Below, piece by piece: positions 6,503 to 9,569 of a DNA stretch of 9,569 nucleotides (position 1 is the first letter of the stretch; every line of letters starts with the position of its first letter). The DNA is from DASQPR01 sp035713725 (GTDB lineage: Bacteria > Actinomycetota > Actinomycetes > Mycobacteriales > Micromonosporaceae): assembly GCA_035713725.1 (NCBI GenBank), contig DASTMZ010000179.1, positions 1 to 9,569 on the forward strand, written 5' to 3'. Made by a program: the position numbers and the translations under genes. The notes under the pieces were generated by a model, which saw only the letters and a program-made list of their open reading frames with translations, was not told where the DNA came from and did not search any database.

Positions 6503-7369
6503 TCAGCCGGTGCCGGCATGCCGGGCGGCCGCGATCGCGGCGAACTCCGTGACGTCGAGCGTCTCGCCACGCGCGCCCGGGTCAACGCCGGCCGCGGTCA
6601 GAATCTCGGCGGCCGTGGACGGGCTGCCGGCCCACCCGGCGAGCGCGCTCCGCAGCATCTTGCGGCGCTGGGCGAACGCCGCGTCGATGACCTCGAACGT
6701 GGCGAGCCGCTCGGCACCGGGCGGCGGCTCGTGTCGGGCGAACGCGACCAGCCCGGACTCGACGTTCGGCACCGGCCAGAACACGCTCGGCGGGACGCGA
6801 CCGGCCGGGCGCGCGGTCGCGTACCACGCGAGCTTGACGCTTGGCACGCCGTACGTCTTCGAGCCGGGCGCGGCGGCGAGCCGGTCGGCGACTTCCTTCT
6901 GCACCATCACCAACCCACGGCGAAGGCTCGGCAGCACGGCGAGGAGATGCAGCACCACGGGCACCGCGACGTTGTAGGGCAGGTTGGCCACGAGCGCGGT
7001 CGGCAGTGGGCCGGCGAGGTCACCCGGCACGATCTTCAGCGCATCCAACGGCACCACGGTCAACCGGTCCGCATGTTGGGGCAGCCGCGATGCGACCGTG
7101 TTGGCCAGCGCAGCGGACAACACGGCATCGATCTCGACCGCGTACGCGTGTGCCGCGGACTGTACGAGCGCCAGCGTCAACGACCCGAGTCCGGGACCGA
7201 CCTCGATCACCACGTCGTCCGGCGCGAGATCTGCGGTCGCGACGATCCTGCGCACTGTGTTCGGGTCGTGGACGAAGTTCTGCCCGAGCGACTTCGTTGG
7301 GCGTACCCCGAGGGCCGCGGCGAGCCGGCGTACGTCGGCCGGCCCGAGCAGCCCGGCCAACTCGATCAC
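6503..7369 (-). CDS. rsmA: 16S rRNA adenine N6,N6-dimethyltransferase RsmA/KsgA
   Basis: This enzyme dimethylates two adjacent adenines (A1518 and A1519, E. coli numbering) in helix 45 of 16S rRNA late in 30S assembly, using S-adenosylmethionine (EC 2.1.1.182). The protein has 288 residues. The family N-terminal motif is KSLGQNFVHD (26-35). SAM motif I is EVGPGLGSLT (56-65). Motif II contains VEID (78-81), and the catalytic NLPY motif is at 129-132. FWPVPNVESGLV (197-208) and FAQRRKMLR (232-240) are also typical. The start GTG 7367-7369 has no strong SD but carries TAGGGT exactly 6 nt upstream, so a leaderless mRNA is likely. The nearest upstream alternative GTG terminates at once. It heads the rsmA–ispE–ABC-F unit and is divergent from a toxin-antitoxin pair across 82 bp. 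Confidence 0.96.
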   Translation of the reverse strand: MIELAGLLGPADVRRLAAALGVRPTKSLGQNFVHDPNTVRRIVATADLAPDDVVIEVGPGLGSLTLALVQSAAHAYAVEIDAVLSAALANTVASRLPQHADRLTVVPLDALKIVPGDLAGPLPTALVANLPYNVAVPVVLHLLAVLPSLRRGLVMVQKEVADRLAAAPGSKTYGVPSVKLAWYATARPAGRVPPSVFWPVPNVESGLVAFARHEPPPGAERLATFEVIDAAFAQRRKMLRSALAGWAGSPSTAAEILTAAGVDPGARGETLDVTEFAAIAAARHAGTG

Positions 7370-7375
7370 GCGATC

Positions 7376-7381
7376 ACCCTA
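7376..7381 (-). promoter_or_regulatory. Candidate leaderless -10 box for rsmA
   Basis: On the minus strand TAGGGT (7376-7381) matches TANNNT and is followed by six bases, GATCGC, and then the GTG start at 7367-7369. This places the expected transcription start at the start codon. A convincing -35 element was not found. Confidence 0.45.
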
Positions 7382-7437
7382 TTCCGGCACGCGATCCGTA
7401 AGTGGGCGGCCGTCGGTATGCGAATTGTATATGGATC

Positions 7438-7451
7438 TGTAGACTACACGT
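7438..7451 (+). promoter_or_regulatory. Toxin-antitoxin promoter: -10 box inside a palindromic operator
   Basis: TGTAGACTACA (7438-7448) is a perfect 11-bp palindrome with 5-bp arms around one base. Its centre contains TAGACT (7440-7445), a TANNNT -10 box, followed by ACACGT (6 nt) and the antitoxin ATG at 7452. The geometry fits a leaderless transcript whose promoter would be covered by the antitoxin dimer or the toxin-antitoxin complex. An AT-rich patch lies just upstream (7423-7436), unusual in this GC-rich window. No clear -35 was found. Confidence 0.5.
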
Positions 7452-7700
7452 ATGACGGAGACGCCTACCACCACGATGCGGATCAGTCGCGCGACGCGCG
7501 ATCGCGTCATGCGGATCCGCGACGAGGACTTCGGCGGGGTGTCGGTCGACGAGACCATCGCACGTCTCGTCGATGAGCACGATCGAGCCGCGGTACGCGC
7601 CCGGATGCGCGCGGACGCCGAACACGCCCGCAACAACCCCGACGACTTGGCCGAAGTTCGACGTGTGATGGCCGAGATGGACGAGATCAGTGCGTGGTGA
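7452..7700 (+). CDS. Type II antitoxin, ribbon-helix-helix (MazE/VapB-like)
   Basis: This small, acidic 82-residue protein is encoded directly before, and overlapping by 11 nt, a MazF-like toxin. Residues about 7-43 fit a ribbon-helix-helix domain: a short strand TTMRISRATRD, a first helix DRVMRIRDEDF, a turn GGVS, and a second helix VDETIARLVDEH. The C-terminal half (44-82) is charged and helical (ARMRADAEHARNNPDD and onward), as expected for the flexible part that wraps the toxin. It should neutralise the toxin and repress its own promoter, where a palindrome is visible. The ATG at 7452 has no SD but sits 6 nt after a -10 box, supporting a leaderless start. ATG 7476, in frame, would cut into the strand that binds DNA. 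The antitoxin subfamily cannot be named with certainty. Confidence 0.8.
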   Translation: MTETPTTTMRISRATRDRVMRIRDEDFGGVSVDETIARLVDEHDRAAVRARMRADAEHARNNPDDLAEVRRVMAEMDEISAW

Positions 7701-8007
7701 CGTCTACCGACTGCGCGCGCCGCGCGACGCGGTCGGCCACGAACAGCGCGGACCCCGCTACGGCGTCGTGCTCCAGTCCGATGACCTGCGCCTGTCGACC
7801 GCGCTCGTGGCGCCCACGTCGACGACCGCCCACCCGTACGCATTCCGACCGACGGTGGTCGTGACCGGTGTCGAGACGAGGCTGATGCTCGATCAGATCC
7901 GCGCCGTCGACGTCGAGAAGGCGCTCGGCGAACGCGTCGGACGATTGACCCCGACCGAGCTCGACGACGTGAATCGCCTGCTGCGTGCAGTGTTCGACGT
8001 GCTATGA
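7690..8007 (+). CDS. MazF/PemK-family endoribonuclease toxin
   Basis: This 105-residue protein has the MazF/PemK/Kid fold, a sequence-specific mRNA- or rRNA-cutting ribonuclease held inactive by its antitoxin. It begins RGDVYRL, the family's first strand. GHEQRGPRYGVVLQS (16-30) aligns with E. coli MazF GSEQAGHRPAVVLS, keeping the catalytic Glu (Glu18) and Arg (Arg23). APTSTTAHPYAF (41-52) aligns with the CTTQSKGYPF loop, and LMLDQIRAVD (65-74) with ALADQVKSI. The final helix pattern LTPTELDDVNRLL is typical. All key positions are present, so the toxin is probably active. The start GTG 7690 overlaps the antitoxin stop (7698-7700), implying translational coupling. The TGA stop falls in a 16-bp tandem repeat, and the gene converges on tatD 42 bp further on. 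The RNA target cannot be predicted. Confidence 0.9.
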   Translation: MRGDVYRLRAPRDAVGHEQRGPRYGVVLQSDDLRLSTALVAPTSTTAHPYAFRPTVVVTGVETRLMLDQIRAVDVEKALGERVGRLTPTELDDVNRLLRAVFDVL

Positions 8008-8044
8008 GCCCGACCGCTCATGAGCCCGACCCGTCATGAGCCCG
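8004..8044. repeat. 16-bp tandem repeat at the toxin gene end
   Basis: The copies are ATGAGCCCGACCGCTC (8004-8019), ATGAGCCCGACCCGTC (8020-8035) and the partial ATGAGCCCG (8036-8044). The toxin stop TGA (8005-8007) lies in the first copy. The array fills most of the 42 bp between the toxin stop and the stop of the converging tatD. CTCATGAG at 8017-8024 is a perfect 8-bp palindrome, but no strong terminator hairpin is formed. Confidence 0.8.
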
Positions 8045-8049
8045 TGTGC

Positions 8050-8913
8050 CTATGGGCCGGGATGCCACGGCCCGAAGACTCGTTCGCCGGTGGCCGAGAT
8101 GCCGGCGCACACCTCGTCGAGGTCACGGCCGGTCGCGGCGGCGAGTCCTCGTACGGTCAACGGAATCAGGTAGGGCGCGTTCGGTCGACCGCGATGCGGC
8201 ATCGGCGTCAAGTAGGGCGCGTCGGTCTCCACGAGCAGCTGGTCGAGCGGGGTGACCCGGGCCGCGGCACGCAGGCCGGTCGCGTTCTTGAACGTCACCG
8301 TACCCGCGAAGCTCAGCACGAAGCCGCGCCGGAGACACTCGAGCGCGAACGCCTCGTCGCCGGAGAAGCAATGCATCACCACGGTGTCCGGCGCACCCTC
8401 CTCGTCCAGCACCCGCAACACGTCTGGGTGCGCGTCCCGATCGTGGATTACGAGTGCCTTGACGAACCGTTTCGCGAAGGCGATGTGCGCTCGGAAGCTC
8501 GCCTCCTGTGCCGCACGGCCGCCCTCCCCGGTCCGGTACGTGTCCAGACCGGTTTCGCCGATCCCGCGTACCCGTGGCAGGTGAGCCAGGCCCTCGATGG
8601 CCCGCAGCGACTCGTCCAGATTGGACAGTCGCGGCGCTTCGTTCGGGTGCAGCGCAACCGTGGCGACCACCGCGGGCTCGGCATCGGCGAGCGCCGCGCT
8701 CCATCGCGACGACGGCTCGTCGACACCAACCTGCACGATTCGCGTGACGCCGACCGCCGCCGCCTCGGCCATCGCCGCAGAGGCCGAGCCGCCGACGATG
8801 TCGAGATGCGTATGGCTGTCGAGCACCGGGACCGCGAGCGGCTCGGGCGGTGGCGGACGATCAGCGGCCCGACGGCGAGCGGCCTGCACCACGCGAGACT
8901 CCGCTTCGGTCAT
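8050..8913 (-). CDS. tatD: TatD-family metal-dependent hydrolase (DNase)
   Basis: This 287-residue TIM-barrel metal-dependent hydrolase belongs to the TatD DNase family, whose members show 3'-5' exonuclease activity in E. coli; the physiological role in actinobacteria is unsettled. Metal ligands are visible: DSHTHLD (32-38; His34, His36), GIGETGLD (117-124; Glu120), VIHDRDA (155-161; His157), MHCFSG (180-185; His181) and VETDAPYLTP (228-237; Asp231). Residues 1-28 form a polar, Pro-rich extension before the barrel, common in actinobacterial members. The start ATG 8911-8913 overlaps the metG stop by 4 nt (ATGA), so translation is probably coupled. In related genomes the next gene on this strand is rpfB; here a toxin-antitoxin pair faces tatD instead. 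Confidence 0.95.
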   Translation of the reverse strand: MTEAESRVVQAARRRAADRPPPPEPLAVPVLDSHTHLDIVGGSASAAMAEAAAVGVTRIVQVGVDEPSSRWSAALADAEPAVVATVALHPNEAPRLSNLDESLRAIEGLAHLPRVRGIGETGLDTYRTGEGGRAAQEASFRAHIAFAKRFVKALVIHDRDAHPDVLRVLDEEGAPDTVVMHCFSGDEAFALECLRRGFVLSFAGTVTFKNATGLRAAARVTPLDQLLVETDAPYLTPMPHRGRPNAPYLIPLTVRGLAAATGRDLDEVCAGISATGERVFGPWHPGP

Positions 8914-9569
8914 TGCGCGGCGCCCAACCGGGCGAGCTCCTCCTCCACGATGGACGGATCAAGCTTGCGGAACACTGGCTTCGGCGGCTGCAACACCGTC
9001 CCCGGTTGGATCGCGACGTGCTCCCAACGGGCACCGTCGGTGTAGTCCCCGGTCAGGATCGGATAGCCCGGCCCGCCGTCGAGGTCGTCGACCTCACGGA
9101 TCTCCGGCATCGGCGCGTGCACGCCGGTGCCACCGAGCAACTCGTGGATCTGCTGAGCGGCGTGCGGCAGGAACGGCGTGAGCATCGTGTTGCAGTCCTT
9201 GATGACCTGCAGCGCGACGTGCAGCACGGTGCCCATGCGCTCGCGGTCGTCCTTGAGCTTCCACGGCGCCTCGTCGGACAGGTATTTGTTCGCCTCACCG
9301 ACGATGCGCATCGCCTCGTTGATCGCGGCCTTCTGGCGGTGCCGCGCAATCAGGCCGCCGACCGTGTCGAAACCGGCCGCGACCTTGGCCAGCAACGTGG
9401 AATCGTCGGCGGTCAGCTCACCCGCGGCCGGAATCTCGCCGAAGTTCTTGGCGGCCATCGAGATCGTACGGTTGACCAGGTTGCCCCAGCCCGCGACGAG
9501 CTCGTCGTTGTTGCGCCGCAGGAACTCGGCCCACGTGAAGTCGGTGTCGGTGGTCTCCGGGCCGGCGAC
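8910..9569 (-). CDS. metG: Methionyl-tRNA synthetase, C-terminal third (N-terminus off window)
   Basis: The last 219 codons of a gene continue open past the right edge. The segment reads as the C-terminal helical anticodon-binding domain of a class I methionyl-tRNA synthetase, which charges tRNA-Met. Typical stretches are FLRRNNDELVAGWGNLVNR (near the edge), SMAAKNFGEIP, INEAMRIVGEANKYLSDEAP followed by WKL, and MLTPFLPHAAQQIHELLG. The protein ends shortly after this domain, so there is no C-terminal tRNA-binding (EMAP/Trbp-like) extension. The catalytic HIGH and KMSKS motifs should lie beyond the window. Identity is supported by the neighbour tatD, which follows metG in many actinobacteria, and by the 4-nt stop/start overlap with it. 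Confidence 0.93.
   Translation of the reverse strand, partial: VAGPETTDTDFTWAEFLRRNNDELVAGWGNLVNRTISMAAKNFGEIPAAGELTADDSTLLAKVAAGFDTVGGLIARHRQKAAINEAMRIVGEANKYLSDEAPWKLKDDRERMGTVLHVALQVIKDCNTMLTPFLPHAAQQIHELLGGTGVHAPMPEIREVDDLDGGPGYPILTGDYTDGARWEHVAIQPGTVLQPPKPVFRKLDPSIVEEELARLGAAQ

Noticed and set aside
7363..7377. CGATCAC repeated twice next to rsmA as a possible insertion target duplication
   Set aside because: Both copies lie on the same side of the toxin-antitoxin pair; no matching copy flanks the other side.
6134..7576. 480-codon plus-strand open frame
   Set aside because: It is antisense to ispE and rsmA, both of which carry all family motifs, and it runs out of frame into the antitoxin. 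Its composition is the Arg/Gly/His-rich pattern typical of GC-rich shadow frames.
8040..8057. GCCC...GGGC hairpin as a terminator for tatD or the toxin
   Set aside because: The stem is only 4 bp with a 10-nt loop and no T-tract.
8020..9045. 341-codon plus-strand open frame opposite tatD
   Set aside because: It is antisense to a complete tatD with all metal ligands; no domain is recognisable.

Overview
The window comes from a high-GC actinomycete. The evidence is the strongly G/C-biased third codon positions, the frequent GTG starts, and the order metG–tatD–(rpfB)–rsmA–ispE, which is the actinobacterial housekeeping arrangement (known from Mycobacterium and Streptomyces). A DesA3-type acyl-CoA desaturase and two DUF4383 membrane proteins fit the same phylum. 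The genus cannot be fixed from the sequence alone. There are no rRNA or tRNA genes, CRISPR arrays, transposases or integrases.

Layout. At the left edge is the N-terminal part of a helix-turn-helix protein on the minus strand (1-339, running off the window). It is divergent from a plus-strand pair: a membrane fatty-acid desaturase (577-1563) and a TetR-family regulator (1616-2275). The 237-bp divergent gap holds an operator-like cluster of TTACG/CGTAA half-sites. The TetR gene ends inside a 19-bp tandem repeat (2271-2356), which forms the convergent junction with two minus-strand tandem paralogues encoding four-helix DUF4383 membrane proteins (2368-2916 and 3077-3535).

A minus-strand housekeeping block follows: an Uup-like ABC-F ATPase (3655-5481), ispE (5501-6451) and rsmA/ksgA (6503-7369). 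Then comes a plus-strand type II toxin-antitoxin pair (ribbon-helix-helix antitoxin 7452-7700, MazF/PemK toxin 7690-8007), and then minus-strand tatD (8050-8913), whose start overlaps the stop of metG (8910 to beyond the right edge).

How the parts work together. The rsmA–ispE–ABC-F block joins 16S rRNA dimethylation, isoprenoid precursor synthesis and a soluble ABC-F ATPase, probably in one transcription unit. metG and tatD are translationally coupled. The desaturase and TetR gene look like a membrane-lipid fluidity module in which the regulator could control its own transcript through the upstream operator.

Most interesting points: the toxin-antitoxin pair occupies, in opposite orientation, the position where rpfB usually lies; three gene starts show a TANNNT box exactly 6 nt before the start codon, as expected for leaderless mRNAs; the antitoxin -10 box is buried in a perfect 11-bp palindrome; and both plus-strand genes that converge on minus-strand genes have their stop codon inside a short tandem repeat. 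I see no convincing wholly new multi-gene system; the novelty here is in gene arrangement and regulatory or repeat sequences.
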